Source of the DNA: Oreohelix idahoensis
Lineage: Eukaryota; Mollusca; Gastropoda; Stylommatophora; Oreohelicidae
Assembly (NCBI GenBank): GCA_024509875.1
Contig: JAMPIV010008058.1
Span: forward strand, 69,501-133,500
DNA length: 64,000 nt
Reading direction: 5' to 3'
The translations under genes and the position numbers were made by a program. Of this stretch, positions 21,701 through 32,887 are shown in pieces (positions within the stretch are counted from its first letter, which is position 1; every line of letters begins with the position of its first letter). The notes beneath the pieces were generated by a model. It had not been told where the DNA came from. It saw only the letters and a program-made list of their open reading frames with translations, and searched no databases.

Positions 21701-22849
21701 TTAGTTATTGGACCTTTCACTAACAATACGAGTTGTATCTGTGTATGACCTTTCACCTCCAATATCGGAGGCGTTACCCTTGCAGCACGGATGAAAAATC
21801 TCGTGAAAAGTCTTCCTGTATCTGGAACTCAACTTGTAATACATTAATATATTCACGCTGGAGTTTATAGCTTCGAACAGGAACGCAAAAGACCATGTTA
21901 CCATGAAGACGTTAACTTCTCGACCAATGACGCTGAATTCTGTAAAGGCAAACATCCCAGTTGAAATGAGAATCCCAGGCATGTAGCAGATAATTAGGAC
22001 AACGGCAATCATAATGACCATGTTTACAGTCTTCTTGTCCCTGTTTGAGATGGTCTCTGATTGTTTGTTGTCAAACGTGGACTCCTGCCTCCATTTTGAT
22101 TTCCGTCTGAGGTTGCACACCAACAAGGATGTCAAAATTAAAACTGCCAGAAAGGATATTGTTCCTAAAATGGCGTAGAGAATAAACGCTAATCCTTCCA
22201 AGCTTTCTCGATTGCTGGTAAAAGCTAAACCAAGCAGTGTTTTGTTTTTTGCCGGGTAGAATTTCCAGCCAATGTAGACGGAGGCAAATTCTGGGACATA
22301 CGATAACATCATCAGAACATAAATGGAGCCAACAGTCACGATTGTTCTTCGTGGTGTGATGATATTCTTCACTTTCAGAGGCAACGTGATGCAAAGACAT
22401 CTCTCTGCCGTGATGAATACTGTAATAAACCCAGTTATGCGGCTGAAGCAATTATGAGGTGAACATGCCGTCAGATGTTGAACTTCTGCAGGATCAAGAG
22501 AGATACCTGCGCTCTCAAAAAGAGGATTCACACATATGTTAAACCACATGAGAGCGACAAGGCTGCAGAGGTCAGAAATGGCCAATCCAAAAAAGCTGAT
22601 ATTCATAGTACTGTTGAATCCTTGTTTAGAGAAGACAACCAGGTTGATAACGTTTGAGAACAACCCGAATAAACATACGGCATTGCTGATAAAAACACAA
22701 TTTACAATTTCAAATATTCTTCTAACATGAAAACTCATAATTCCTTCGGCGGTGCCATTGATTTCAGAAATGAAATCGATCTTTGAAAATTTCATTTTCT
22801 GAAGCCAGATGAATAGCTTCTTTAAGACAAATAGTAAATTTATTGGCAA
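21701..22849 (-). CDS. rhodopsin-class GPCR, sea-slug chemosensory receptor type
   Basis: A 382-residue seven-transmembrane receptor in one exon. Hydrophobic segments lie near 44-73, 80-105, 129-160, 168-190, 220-246, 277-300 and 313-338. Class A landmarks are N66 in TM1 (LFSNVINL), D93 in TM2 (AISDLCSLVAL), C129 before TM3, ER-C at 149-151 in place of DRY, CYMPG at 288-292 in place of CWxP, and NILMY at 333-337 in place of NPxxY. These are followed by helix 8 and a Cys pair at 355-356. NGT at 31-33 is a possible N-glycosylation site. The TAERCLCITLPLKVK segment after TM3 is typical of the gastropod receptors expressed in rhinophores and oral tentacles; a neuropeptide-type receptor is the alternative. 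The start at 22849 is the first Met; Met19 or Met38 could also serve. Ligand unknown. It would sit in the plasma membrane and signal through a G protein. Confidence 0.85.
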   Translation of the reverse strand: MPINLLFVLKKLFIWLQKMKFSKIDFISEINGTAEGIMSFHVRRIFEIVNCVFISNAVCLFGLFSNVINLVVFSKQGFNSTMNISFFGLAISDLCSLVALMWFNICVNPLFESAGISLDPAEVQHLTACSPHNCFSRITGFITVFITAERCLCITLPLKVKNIITPRRTIVTVGSIYVLMMLSYVPEFASVYIGWKFYPAKNKTLLGLAFTSNRESLEGLAFILYAILGTISFLAVLILTSLLVCNLRRKSKWRQESTFDNKQSETISNRDKKTVNMVIMIAVVLIICYMPGILISTGMFAFTEFSVIGREVNVFMVTWSFAFLFEAINSSVNILMYYKLSSRYRKTFHEIFHPCCKGNASDIGGERSYTDTTRIVSERSNN

Positions 22850-23814
22850 CGGAAGTTGATTTGTTTATTTATTACTGCCTGCTGCTTCTTAGACAATGAC
22901 TGTGCCTACATGTAGTTCACTTTCTCATATGTTTCATGTAAGTAAGTGCCATATTTCTAAAGATTAATGTGGCCATATATATCTGTGTTATTCTTTGAAG
23001 TTTGTATTCATAATATTTCTTGCTTTCGCTTTCTAAAAAGGCCACCATAAAACTGGACACAAAACCAAGTTGGAACTTTTTTGGTTTTAGTGGAGGTGGA
23101 AAATAACGTCTTTTATAAATCAGGTTTTTAATTTATTCTGAAGTTTCCTACTTGTGCGTGCGTAGGTGTGTATGTGTGAGTAAGCATCGGAAATATATTT
23201 AAATTTGCAGCAATTATTACCACTATTACGGTAACGACATTTAGCCATTTTTTAGCGTACAAAACCAATTCAGCGCTGTCATTTAGAAGTAGAACTATTA
23301 ATTGTAAAAAGACATAGCCGGTGGGAAAAACTCTGGCACTGATTAGCTTTGTTGTGATATGTCAATGGCACACAGTCCAATTTATATGCCAGACTGTTAT
23401 TAAAGGCCATTTCGTTTATTACATATACCGACCACTTAAAAACGGTTGCGTTTACAGTTCTGGATCATTTGTGGAAGATTGTTATTTTTTGTAATTTAAA
23501 AAAAGGGGTCGAAATTTCCAAGGGGCATTATTGGATTGTTTAAAAAAATCTGACACGTCAATTTTTGTTTTAACAATATTTTGGTTGCAATTTTTTTACG
23601 ACAATAATGTGACCGTAATGAGAGCCTGATTACAGTCACGTGGTATTTCATGTAGCAACAAAGATATGTCACTAGATATTTTTTCAGCGTTTGCACAGAT
23701 TTAAAAGCTTGTCTTTGGAATTTTTTTTTACAATGATGGTCACGAAATTCAGAAAACTAACTTTGCAGTTTACAATCCTGACAGTTAGAATATATGAACC
23801 TGTTTATAATAACT
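22850..23814. other. 5' flank of the GPCR, nothing identified
   Basis: This is the minus-strand upstream region of the receptor. I cannot point to a core promoter element with confidence, and no repeat family from elsewhere in the window was found here. Confidence 0.45.
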
Positions 23815-24545
23815 TCAGACGTATACCTAAAAGCATGAAGTATTGTAGTACTTTACCTTACATAAAGTATGAAATATGAAATGTGTTACCTCAAGAATCA
23901 CGAAGTATTGTATTGTTTATGCACTATAAATTTAAATTACATTAATTGAATCTTCTACATTTACACAACAGAATTTTAGCTTCTTACCTCAATAAGCCTG
24001 AAGTATCGAAATGTTTTACCCCAACAAGCATGAAGTATCGCAATGTTTTACCTCAACAAGCATGAAGTATCGTAATGTTTTACCTCAACAAGCATGACGT
24101 ATCACAATGTTTTACCTCAACATGCATGAAGTATCGCAATGTTTTACCTCAATTAGCATGAAGTATCGTAATGTTTTACTTTACAGAAAACCATGAAATA
24201 TCGTCATATTTGTTTGAATAAAAAAAAATAATAAAAAACATGAAGTATCGTAGTGTTTTACCCCAAAACGAAAAAAATGAGGTATCGTAGTTTTTACCTT
24301 AAAAAGCACGAAGTATCGAAGTGTTTACCTTATTAAGCATAAAATATTGTAATGTCTTACCTTACAAAAAGCATAAAGTATCATAGTGGTTTACCTTACT
24401 AATCATGAAATATCGTAGTGTTTTACCTTGAATTGCATGAAGTATCGTTTCCTTTTAAAAAAGCATGAGGTATCGTATTGTTTTACTTTAACAATCGTGA
24501 AGTATCACAGTAGTTTACCTCAACAATCATGAATTATTGCAATTT
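23815..24545. repeat. ~32-bp satellite array, first block
   Basis: Degenerate units of AGCATGAAGTATCGTAATGT plus TTTACCTCAACA. The best-preserved part, 24027-24190, has exact 32-bp spacing (AGCATG at 24027, 24059, 24091). Towards 24545 spacing varies from 31 to 40 bp. The array continues at 25496-25644 and 25872-26640. Confidence 0.9.
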
Positions 24546-24734
24546 TTACTTGCCATATATTTAAGTTGCATTAACTCTTTTACTGCGAAATTATTTTCCC
24601 ACCCTTTGCCGTAATTTAAATTCGTGATAAACTAAAAACAACTCTCAGAGCGTTGTTTTGGCACGGGTGTCAAATCTGACCAACGTTCTGAGCGTTGTTG
24701 CGGAGTCAAAGAGTTAATCAGATCTTCTGTTTGC

Positions 24735-25053
24735 TTTGGTTTTGGTTTTAAGAACCATCTTCATTGCGCAGGGACAACTCCATCATTGTTCCGATCTCCT
24801 CCCCTAGATCACACAAGCAGGATCTCAACAAACGGCGAGGATCCCAATGTGTGTATACAGGAATCACACATTCTATATACGTTTCTTTGGTGGGTAGATT
24901 TGCATAATTTTTAAATTTTGCCAAGGCAGCGGCCGTATGGCCTACTCTTTTCGATTTCCAACTTGCATACGGGACATATTTACTCGCCCTTATCTGAAAA
25001 GGCAAGGCATCCGATCTCACAACCCAGGAGATCGGGGAGGAGTATTACATAAA
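24735..25053 (-). mobile_element. SINE family A, 3' part (outer, interrupted)
   Basis: Minus-strand copy of family A: 'agaaccatcttcattgcgca', 'gacaactccatcat', 'gtgtgtatacaggaatcacac', 'aaggcatccgatctcac'. Its 5' (head) part resumes at 25348 after an inserted younger SINE. Confidence 0.85.
25042..25053. repeat. target duplication, left (GTATTACATAAA)
   Basis: Exact 12-bp direct repeat with 25336-25347, flanking the inner SINE. Confidence 0.9.
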
Positions 25054-25335
25054 TTTTTTTTTTTTTTTTTTTTTTCTTAACCAGCGGCACTTGGGCTTTC
25101 AGTCCTTCGGCCCAATGACATGTCATTGCGAGGCTGGGGAACCTGAGGACTTTCCTTCCAACCCGGTCAGGAGCTTCGCTCCTTCCCATCCACAGAGGGT
25201 TTATCACAGGAGCCGTTCAGGATATTCAGTCAAATTTCCGGCCGTAAACATTTCTTCAAACGCTGATGCCCGGGTTTGAACCATGAACACCTGGTCGCCA
25301 GTACAACACCGAAGCCATTACACCAGCGCGGCTCC
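25054..25335 (-). mobile_element. inner SINE (family B) inserted in a family A SINE
   Basis: On the minus strand the element starts at 25335 with a tRNA-like head (GCGCTGGTGTAATGGC A box; GGTTCAAACCCGGG B box). It continues through 'cattgggccgaaggactgaaag' and ends in a run of about 22 A (T run at 25054-25075). The 12-bp perfect target duplication at both sides proves insertion into the older SINE. Confidence 0.9.
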
Positions 25336-25347
25336 GTATTACATAAA
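25336..25347. repeat. target duplication, right (GTATTACATAAA)
   Basis: Exact copy of 25042-25053. Confidence 0.9.
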
Positions 25348-25495
25348 TAAGAACCAATGGTTCTGGAAAAAATGTCTATCAATAATGTCTCCTGTACTGG
25401 GAGCGAACCCAGTGCCTTTAAAATTAGAGGCGGACGCCATACCTCTTGGCCATTCCGACCCCCCCCCCCCCCCCCCCCTTCCTTCCCCATAATTT
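25348..25495 (-). mobile_element. SINE family A, tRNA-like head (outer, interrupted)
   Basis: Minus-strand head: GTCGGAATGGCCAAGAGGTA (A box TGGCCAAGAGG) and CTGGGTTCGCTCCCAG (B box GGTTCGCTCCC). These are the clearest polymerase III boxes of the family and resemble a class II (Leu/Ser-like) tRNA. A C run at 25459-25478 directly precedes the head. Confidence 0.85.
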
Positions 25496-25644
25496 TAGCT
25501 CAATAAGCATGAACTACCGCTGTGTTTTGCTTTTCAAAAAGCATGACAAACCATAGTTTTTGTTTTCAACTTTAAAAACCATGAAATATCGTAGTGTTTA
25601 ACCTCAATAAGCATGAGGTGCTTTTACCTTACAAAAAGCATGAA

Positions 25645-25735
25645 GTACTTACTTACTTACTTAGTCGTTCCTCTTCTACCGTGAGGTGTAGAGGTTTGGA
25701 AGAGAGAGCGCCAGACTATTCTATCAGCTGTTTAT
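25645..25735 (-). mobile_element. LINE family T, 3' end fragment
   Basis: Starts with the complement of the (TAAG)n tail (CTTACTTACTTACTTAG) and continues through 'ccgtgaggtgtagaggtttgg' and 'gcgccagactat', matching the complement of 39600-39700. About 90 bp remain. Confidence 0.8.
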
Positions 25736-25871
25736 ATTGCTTGTAATCATAGTTTAAGACAAACAGGTGATTGGCCTGTTGTGCCTTTGCATGGTGGAGG
25801 GGCTGCCTCCTTACGGCCTCCATGCAGGCCGCCCTCCTCCTTTTTCATCCGGGCTTGGGACCGGCATAGGC
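25736..25871. other. inserted GC-rich segment of unknown origin
   Basis: Contains GGAGGGGCTGCCTCCTTACG and CCGGGCTTGGGACCGGC, strikingly GC-rich compared with the AT-rich satellite on both sides. It may be part of the same insertion as the LINE end; I cannot assign it. Confidence 0.5.
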
Positions 25872-26640
25872 GGAGTTAGCATGAAGTATCGTAGTTTATT
25901 TACTCTAAAAAGGCATGAAGTATTTACCTAAAACATTATACAAGGTAAAGTATTGTAGTGTTTATGTACTGTAACTTAAGTTACATTAATCGGATAATCT
26001 ACTTTTAAAGATCCAAATTTTAGCTTCCTACCCCAACAAAATTAAAGTATTGTAGTCTTTTACCTTAAAAAAAAAGACATGAAATATCGTAATGTTTTGC
26101 CCTAAAAAAATGCATGCAATATCCTAATGTTTTATCTGTTAACAAATCATGAAATATCGTAGTGCTTTACATTTCAAAACATGGAATTTCTTAATACATA
26201 ACATTTTCAAAGGATTAAATATCGTAGTGTTTTACATTTCAAAACATGAAATGCCGTAGTGTTTTAGCTTACAAAGCATGAAATATCTTAGTTTTTTTTA
26301 CCTTACAAATCATGAATTATCGTAGTATTTTACTGTTCAAAGCATGAAATATCGTATTTCTTTACTTTACAAAGCATGAAATATCGTAGTGTTTTAGCTT
26401 ACAATGCATGAAATATCGTAGTGTTTTTGCTTATAATGCAGGAAATATCGTATTACTTTACCTTACAAATCATGAAATATATTAGTGTTTTAGCTTTCAA
26501 AGCACGAAATATCGTATTTCTTTACCTTACAAATCATGAAATATCGTACTTTTTTACATTTCGAAGCATGAAACATCTTGAGTTTTCAAAGCACCAAATA
26601 TTGTAGTGTTTTACATTTCAGAGCATGAGTTGCTTGCAAT

Positions 26641-27355
26641 CTCTCTGGGGGTTTTCCCCTTTGGCTCATTTGATTAATTGTATTTGGTTATTGATACGGG
26701 TCCCCGCGGGGTGTTTCTTGGTGTGTGTTATATATTTTATACAATGATCTGCACATGCAATAATGTCAAGTGCAGACAGGGGTATGTCGTTTAGTCCCCG
26801 AACACAACCATCTCTTCCAACATCAAAGATACTTCAAAGGCCAGGTTGGACGATTCAAATATACATTTATTTTACGTAACGTAGCTCCATATAGATATTT
26901 CTTGACATGCATGAATGTTTATGGCGTCAACTAGACAGTCTCTAGCGTCGCTGTACAGTCGGCAACTGGAACAATGTCGAGGACATTTTCACACAGTTTA
27001 TTTATAATTCATAAACTCACGTTCTTCATGTAAAGCATAATTCCTCTCACAGAAATACTGGCATCATCGCACGGAGGTGTATGTATGATCCAGAAATGGA
27101 ATACATAGGAATATGACCAATAAATCTTATAATACTCAGGAGCCTAGAACACATGCATCCACCGCCTTGAAGAAACACACAGCGAATCTATCTTAGAAAG
27201 GATCGCAAATCTGCCGTCTGCAATCCCGGCCCAAAAGGCAATGACGTACTTCCTGTAACCCATGGTCACCGGTCATCAACAAATAAACTAGATGTCGAAG
27301 TGTATTGACATCGACATACATGTTATGACTTTTACTCATAACAGTTATCTACAGT
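26641..27355. other. unassigned sequence
   Basis: No gene or repeat recognised. Confidence 0.5.
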
Positions 27356-27745
27356 TCAATTCAACATCCTTTAACCCCCAAGGAGCATAGGTTTTCAACA
27401 AGCACATACCAAATCCTTCTGTCGCCTCCAACAGCTCAAGTTTTTTCTATGTGTTCTCATCATTGTCATTTCGGTTTTCAGTTTTCTCTTCATTCATACG
27501 TTTTTAGTCTACTTCTGCCTCTTTTATACTGTGGATTCCAAAATAGGACCTGCCTTGTAATGCTATCAAGAGGTTTCATCAATGTGTGTTCTATCCATCG
27601 TCAGCATCTTCTTCCCATCTTTTATTTCACTGGCACCTGTCTGATTCTTGTCATCAGTTCGATATTGATGACCTTGTCGCCCCATTTCAATCATTCAGTT
27701 CAAAGCAAGCACTCACTTATGAAAGTCTGTAGCTTTGTGGGTGTT
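27356..27745 (-). mobile_element. LINE C-terminal fragment (RTE/CR1-like)
   Basis: Aligns in the same orientation with 10553-10922: 'aaggagcatagg', 'caacaagcacat', 'tgccttgtaatgctatcaa', 'gtctgtagctt'. Broken by many substitutions and stops. Confidence 0.8.
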
Positions 27746-27924
27746 TGTTTTTTGTTGTTCTCCGTGTTTCAAAGCCATGCAATAGGATTGACCTGATGTT
27801 TCACAGCCATGCAATAGGATTGACTTGATTTTTAAGTTAAAGATTTTTATTTTGATTATCAAGAGTGATTTACTATTTCATTGTTGTGTTCTTCTTGGTC
27901 TCAAGAGACTAACAAATACCCGTA

Positions 27925-28205
27925 GAACAAGAGATGAGAAGAAGACACGGGAGGTGGACAGGACACACGTCGAGGAAACCTGTTCGTAGCATTACCAGCC
28001 AGTCCTTGTTCTGGAACCCCGAGGTTATGAGAGATAAAGTAAGATAGACCAAGAAATACACGGTGGAGACATCTGGTGACAGACACGAAGGGACGAAGAA
28101 GTCAGGAAAAGACCTTGAGCTGATCTTGGCATAAGACCAAAAATCTTGGCATAAGTTTGTTGAAGGCCTATTCTATATGGGAGGTGAAAGGTGATGACGA
28201 TGAAA
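27925..28205 (+). mobile_element. LINE C-terminal fragment, opposite strand
   Basis: Plus-strand remnant of the same LINE group: 'gagatgagaagaag-cacgggaggtggacaggaca', 'gtagcattaccagccagtc', 'ttctggaaccccgag', 'tgttgaaggcctat'. Head-to-head with 27356-27745, forming an imperfect inverted pair. Confidence 0.8.
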
Positions 28206-28278
28206 TATGTTTTAGACAGTCTTCATAATCATAATCATAATCTCGTTATCTTCTATATTATTTGCGACTGAATCTCTT

Positions 28279-30957
28279 TGTGATAAAATGTTCCTATCTT
28301 TTTCGTCTTTTCTCTTTTTCATAATCGTTCTTATTTTATTTTTCTCCCGCTTTTTTAAAGTAAACTTTCCTAATCGCAACTTAACTTAAGTGTAACTTTA
28401 ATCACCTTTGATATTTCCTAAACTTACGTTATCTTTTGGAACACACATGGCGCGTTAAACAAGTTATTGTTCGGTGCGGTAGACAGCCATCTTGGCAATG
28501 GAAAGAATTAGCTTGACGGCTTAATCCTCTGTTTAAATAAAGCAAGTGTCACCACATTTGGATACAATAGAGCCAGCACTGACAGTTGAAAAAGTACTCT
28601 CGATTAGCACAGGATTGCTTGTTACCAGATGGTAAACTGTTTGACGGTGGCTTAGATATGTTTACGGGCAGAGATTAAAGGCAGCTGACAGACGACTAAT
28701 AAACTAAGCACAGTACCACAGACAGGAGCCGAAAAGAAAGGTTACTTTGTAATAAAGAAGCTAATATACTCTCTTATAAGGCGACCAATCCCACACCACT
28801 GTTTATTTGGTCACCAAACACTTAGCATGGAGGCAAAGAGTTGGTTAAGAGATCCCACCCACGTTTAGTGATTGATGGACAATGAAATCGCACGCGAGCA
28901 TGCGGACGTCGCAGGGTAAGATGGGCGACTCATTAGTGGAGGAAGGCGGAGTCATAGGACACAGACCCAGTTCTGTCACACATTGGTAATCCAAAATTAT
29001 AACGACGTGCTCGCCATACGTCACAACGGTTTTACCAATGTTAAAATAGAGAATAGTGGAAGACTTTACCAGAGCTTAACATATTCCATTATTGGATATT
29101 TTTTTCATTCCAGAGGATTTTTATTTCAAATGTGTTCTTTAGGAATTTACAAAAAAAAAAAAAAAAAAAAAACACACACAACAAAAAAAAAAAAAAAAAG
29201 GTTGGAGAATTTAGAAAATGTTATTAATAATTTTTCTTTTCCATTATTAGCGATTTCATTTTGCACTTAAGCCAATAGCTAAATGTGCGAAATACTGCTT
29301 TTTCAGTACTTTATTCGTTATTGGTTAATTTAAAAATTTTTCTTTTAGGATTTATAATATAAAGAAGTAATTCATACTTCACCTTTACCTATATTATTTG
29401 ATCATCATTACAGACTGGCATGGGCACACGCTTTTATGCAAACACCGTCATGTGTGGCACATGTTATATATCGTGGAAAGAGAATCAAAACCAGGTGATC
29501 AGTTATGACAAAGTAATAGTGAGGAATAAGATAAAAAGAAAGTCAACTGTTCATACTTAAAGTGAAACTAAAGAAGCCACTTTGTGTCTTCCGTCCTGCA
29601 GAAGTCTGAGTCTCCACTTTACGTATCTGGCGTATAATCGGAAAGAAACTAGCAAATCGTGCGAACGGATAGCAGAATTCACAAAATAGTACATCCTACA
29701 CTTTCTAAGTTGAAGACTGCTCTTGGTATTATCTACACTTAAGATCTAGGCTTTTTGCCTGGCTTTTCTGCCATTCCGAAACGTGTTGAGTCGAAGTCAT
29801 GAGCTCCAGTCTCTCCAGCCTGGCTTGCATTTAAAGGATCGTAATATCGGGTGCCAAGCTAGGAGTAAGAAGTGCGAGGCATACTGTGCATTCCCCGCCA
29901 TCCAAGGGATCTCTCCAACTATGCAGAGCTAAAATACTGTACTCTGGCTCATGGCTCTCCCATCGAATGGTCACGTACTGCACAGAGCCACTCTTCAGCT
30001 TCCCCTGCCTATCACTGTGTCCACACTGAGATTCTTCTGCATGCAGTCAACCAAGTCAAAGCCAAAGAATTACGCTTGGAGCTCAAGTGACCTCTCTAAG
30101 CTTAGTGTGTAATGCTGGGTTCTCAACAAATTTCACTGGAGAGGGAATCCCTGGAAGTGTGTGGATGAATTCAAGAGTCAATGAGAGTGTAATTAGCCTC
30201 ATAGACATTAGTTCCATTCCACGTACGTATATTGTAGCATTTTGCATAGCTAGTGGTCATATAAGGATGACTCCAGATATGCCTCCATGCACAGTCATCT
30301 GTCTATCAAGCGTTCACAAGTTGATGAGCCTATATATCAAGATTACCTATTCACAAGTTGATTCACATATACGCTATTTCAAGTTCAACTTACTCACAAG
30401 GGTAGTTCCTGAATCAAAATCGCATTTCCTCACAAATTTATTCTCCTAGTTATCACGTTCAACTAACTCAAAAGCGAATTTTCATATCCTCACAATTTAA
30501 AGCTTATAGCCGGAACCAAGTTCAGTTACTCAGTACGGTAGTGCATGAAGGGAATTCACCTATTCTTATCGTGTATTGTACGATGTAAATTCAGTCCATC
30601 AAGCTTCACTGCACCAGACACACTTTTTACCAGTAGATCATTTCGTGAAGAGCTCCAGGCTAGTCGGTGCCTTTTCAAGATCAGACAGCAGACATTTTCC
30701 TGCGATAAATATCGCCAGTTTGTTGACGCTAGAGACATTTCCAAGCATTTTAGGACATTACATTTTACACGTTTTCACTGCTACATGTGCAAAAGTGTTC
30801 AGCTGTAATTGCTCGTCTTCTAGATAACCCACACGGGAACAGACATCTACAGTAGACAGTCGGTGCATACCTGTATGTAATCATACATTGGAGGAAATTT
30901 GAAAGACTCATATACATTGCAGATTAGACGCAGTGTGGTAACACTTAATATACCTAA
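28279..30957 (+). repeat. dispersed repeat R1, copy B (probable solo LTR)
   Basis: Starts TGTGATAAAATGTTCC and matches the complement of 8677-6534 over its whole length: 'caagttattgttcggtgcgg', 'ggtaaactgtttgacgg', 'tcattacagactggcatggg', 'cgtgaagagctccaggctag', 'gtgtggtaacacttaata'. Longer than copy A because of an A-rich insert (29151-29200) and other additions. No coding potential: frames such as 30087-30449 show no family features and are broken in the other copies. Confidence 0.75.
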
Positions 30958-30999
30958 TCTTTATGTCACTATTTATTTAGGTTCACTCTCACATTTCAC

Positions 31000-31465
31000 T
31001 TCCTTATGTGTTATTAATGTTTATACAATACCAGAAACCTACCCTCTGTTCTATACTACTGTTCTTAAGTCTTCTATCATTTACTATACACAGTATCACG
31101 GTCTTTGTCTTGTGTGTACTGACATATACTGTATAATAGGGGAACGACAAAAGTGATTGCGTCATTAATAGGCTGAGGTGCCCATTGTAAACTTCCGGTG
31201 TTGTCTTGCGTTTCGCACTGATGACCGGTCAGTAAAGCATCATTTTTTTGGTGATGCCTAGCTGGCCGGGAGGATAGTGTGATTCGCTTGTATAGCTAGG
31301 CGGTGTTGTCGTACGGAAGGTACGGGGTTCGAACCATGAGTAAGCCACTCACGTCTGTTGTTTTTCTGTTGTCTAGTGTTCTACTTCTTTATTTCTTACG
31401 AGTGCCTGAAAACATACCTTTATGTTTGTCTAATATTTATTTACTGTTTACAGGCCTCGGGTTTC
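31000..31465 (+). mobile_element. SINE-like repeat family E
   Basis: Matches 35165-35615 in the same direction: 'gtgattgcgtcattaatagg', 'gatagtgtgattcgcttg', 'gttgtttttctgttgtct', 'gttctacttctttattt'. A tRNA-like core lies inside it: TAGCTAGGCGGTGTTGTCG (A box) and GGGGTTCGAACCATG (B box). The core is not at the 5' end, so it may be a SINE joined to another repeat. Confidence 0.75.
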
Positions 31466-31659
31466 CCTTCCTTATGTGTTATTCATATTTGATTAACTAT
31501 ATTTTTACATTTCACCTGCGCGTGAATTGTCTCTCTCCATCATCCCTTTTTACTTTCTACTAACCATATATGTGTATGTATTTAACTTATAAAATGTATA
31601 GCTGCGTTCATCATTACCTAGTTATTTAATGGGTGGGTTTGAAAAAAAATCGAAAAAAG

Positions 31660-32000
31660 GTGATTCGTCTTACGAGGACAAAAGACAAAGAAAGTAGTCT
31701 ACGTTACGGCCACAAGGCCTTCGTCAGGAAAAGAAAGAAAGTGAAGGCTAGACAGGAGACATAAGAACTTAAAGAAATATAAAAATAAATAAAAATAATA
31801 ATAAAAATAAAATCTAGGTACTTCCCTGAAGGCGAAGCATGGCTGAAAAGGAAGTGACTTCTGACCCCGGAAGTACACAATACATACTAAGAAGCTAAAA
31901 ACTAAAAAACGAAACTGAACAAAAAACTACCCAAATATAATAAAAGTGGGGACTGGAAATAGAAGAGGACAGAATAAGTAGGAGATAAATGAATATGAAA
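31660..32000 (-). repeat. A-rich repeat remnant with hammerhead-like motif
   Basis: AG/A-rich sequence. On its minus strand, 31727-31703 reads CTGACGA, then GGCC-TTGT-GGCC, then GTAAC. This matches the CUGANGA / stem II / GAAA core order of minimal hammerhead ribozymes, such as those of Penelope-like elements, except that GAAA is GTAA. No Penelope polymerase or GIY-YIG domain is visible, so any element is reduced to an end fragment. Confidence 0.4.
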
Positions 32001-32082
32001 CAAAAAAATCAAGACAAGTTATTTAATGTATCACTCGTGCTGTCTGTTTTAAGTATTTACATATAGGTAACATTCTTCATTT

Positions 32083-32360
32083 AGTAGGTTGGGTTTTTTT
32101 TTTCTTTATCGAGATCAGAGAATGAAGCTAAAGTCCTAAGGGAAAACTTACCATGATTTATTAGAAAACATTACCAAGTGAAGAGCATTCACCTTCACTT
32201 CTTCTTGCCCTTATGTTGAATAGGTCTCTTTCTTTCTTAACGAGCCAATTTCAGGAGACCTTCTTGACAACATTCCATAGTCCATCCCCCCCCCCCCCCC
32301 CACCCTCAGCCCAGCGTACTGTAGCGGTACGACCATTGGCGTCCTGCCCAGTATACCTTT
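32083..32360 (-). mobile_element. SINE-like repeat family D
   Basis: Opposite-strand copy of 5722-5975, with a C run at 32286-32301. Importantly it holds the uninterrupted sequence GAGACCTTCTTGACAACATT at 32256-32275, which shows the pre-insertion state of the LTR element at 42939-51426. Confidence 0.8.
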
Positions 32361-32887
32361 TACGATTCTGTTTAAGAGGAACAAGTTAAAGCTTCGATAC
32401 CAAAATAATTTAAAAGCATACCCTTACAGCGGGTGTAAATCTTATTTAATAGGCGTATCATAAATGTCAGTAATTATATAACAACGGGTTTAAATATTAA
32501 ACCTTCGTCTCTTTAAAATAAGAAATTACAAAGTGCAGTCTACGATCCATAACATGGAGTCATCGGATAGCAGGGGATCTCAGAGGAGGAAAATGTTAAA
32601 AAGTAATCATTTGCCATAGCAACTTCATTAGTTGAATTAATGACCTGCACAGTTTATAGAAGAATTCAGAACTAATAACACAGATGAGATATTTAAAGAT
32701 ATGATTAATTTAAGATTGTGTATGTAGCCTAGAACTTAATCTTGTAGAAGAAATTGCAGCAGAAGCTATCATTACAAGAGCACGGCGGGTTTAACACGGA
32801 CATCCTAAGATGATCCCAGGTGTAGGGAGAGATTTCATGTAAGCAGTGAAAAAGGAAATGAACAAATTAAATATTTTCTCATAATTA

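Larger units (their letters stand above)
25496..26640. repeat. ~32-bp satellite array, later blocks
   Basis: Units with GCATGAAATATCGTAGTGTT TTAC continue at 25496-25644 and 25872-26640, more diverged and with variable spacing. 25645-25871 is an insert carrying a LINE end. The 61-residue frame at 26421-26606 is part of this array. Confidence 0.85.

Noticed and set aside
22071..22730. Open frames overlapping the receptor in other frames
   Set aside because: Shadows of the GPCR coding sequence.
25348..25440. Possible tRNA genes where A and B boxes are seen
   Set aside because: Clover-leaf pairing is not maintained and each case continues into a repeated SINE body; same for 6470-6520, 25255-25335, 19475-19535, 31290-31345 and 35440-35500.
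23815..26640. Possible CRISPR array (about 32-bp periodicity)
   Set aside because: The whole unit repeats with drift; there are no conserved repeats separated by unique spacers, no cas genes, and the DNA is animal.
30087..30827. Open frames of 83-120 residues within R1 copy B
   Set aside because: The homologous positions in copy A contain stops and indels, so the frames are not conserved.
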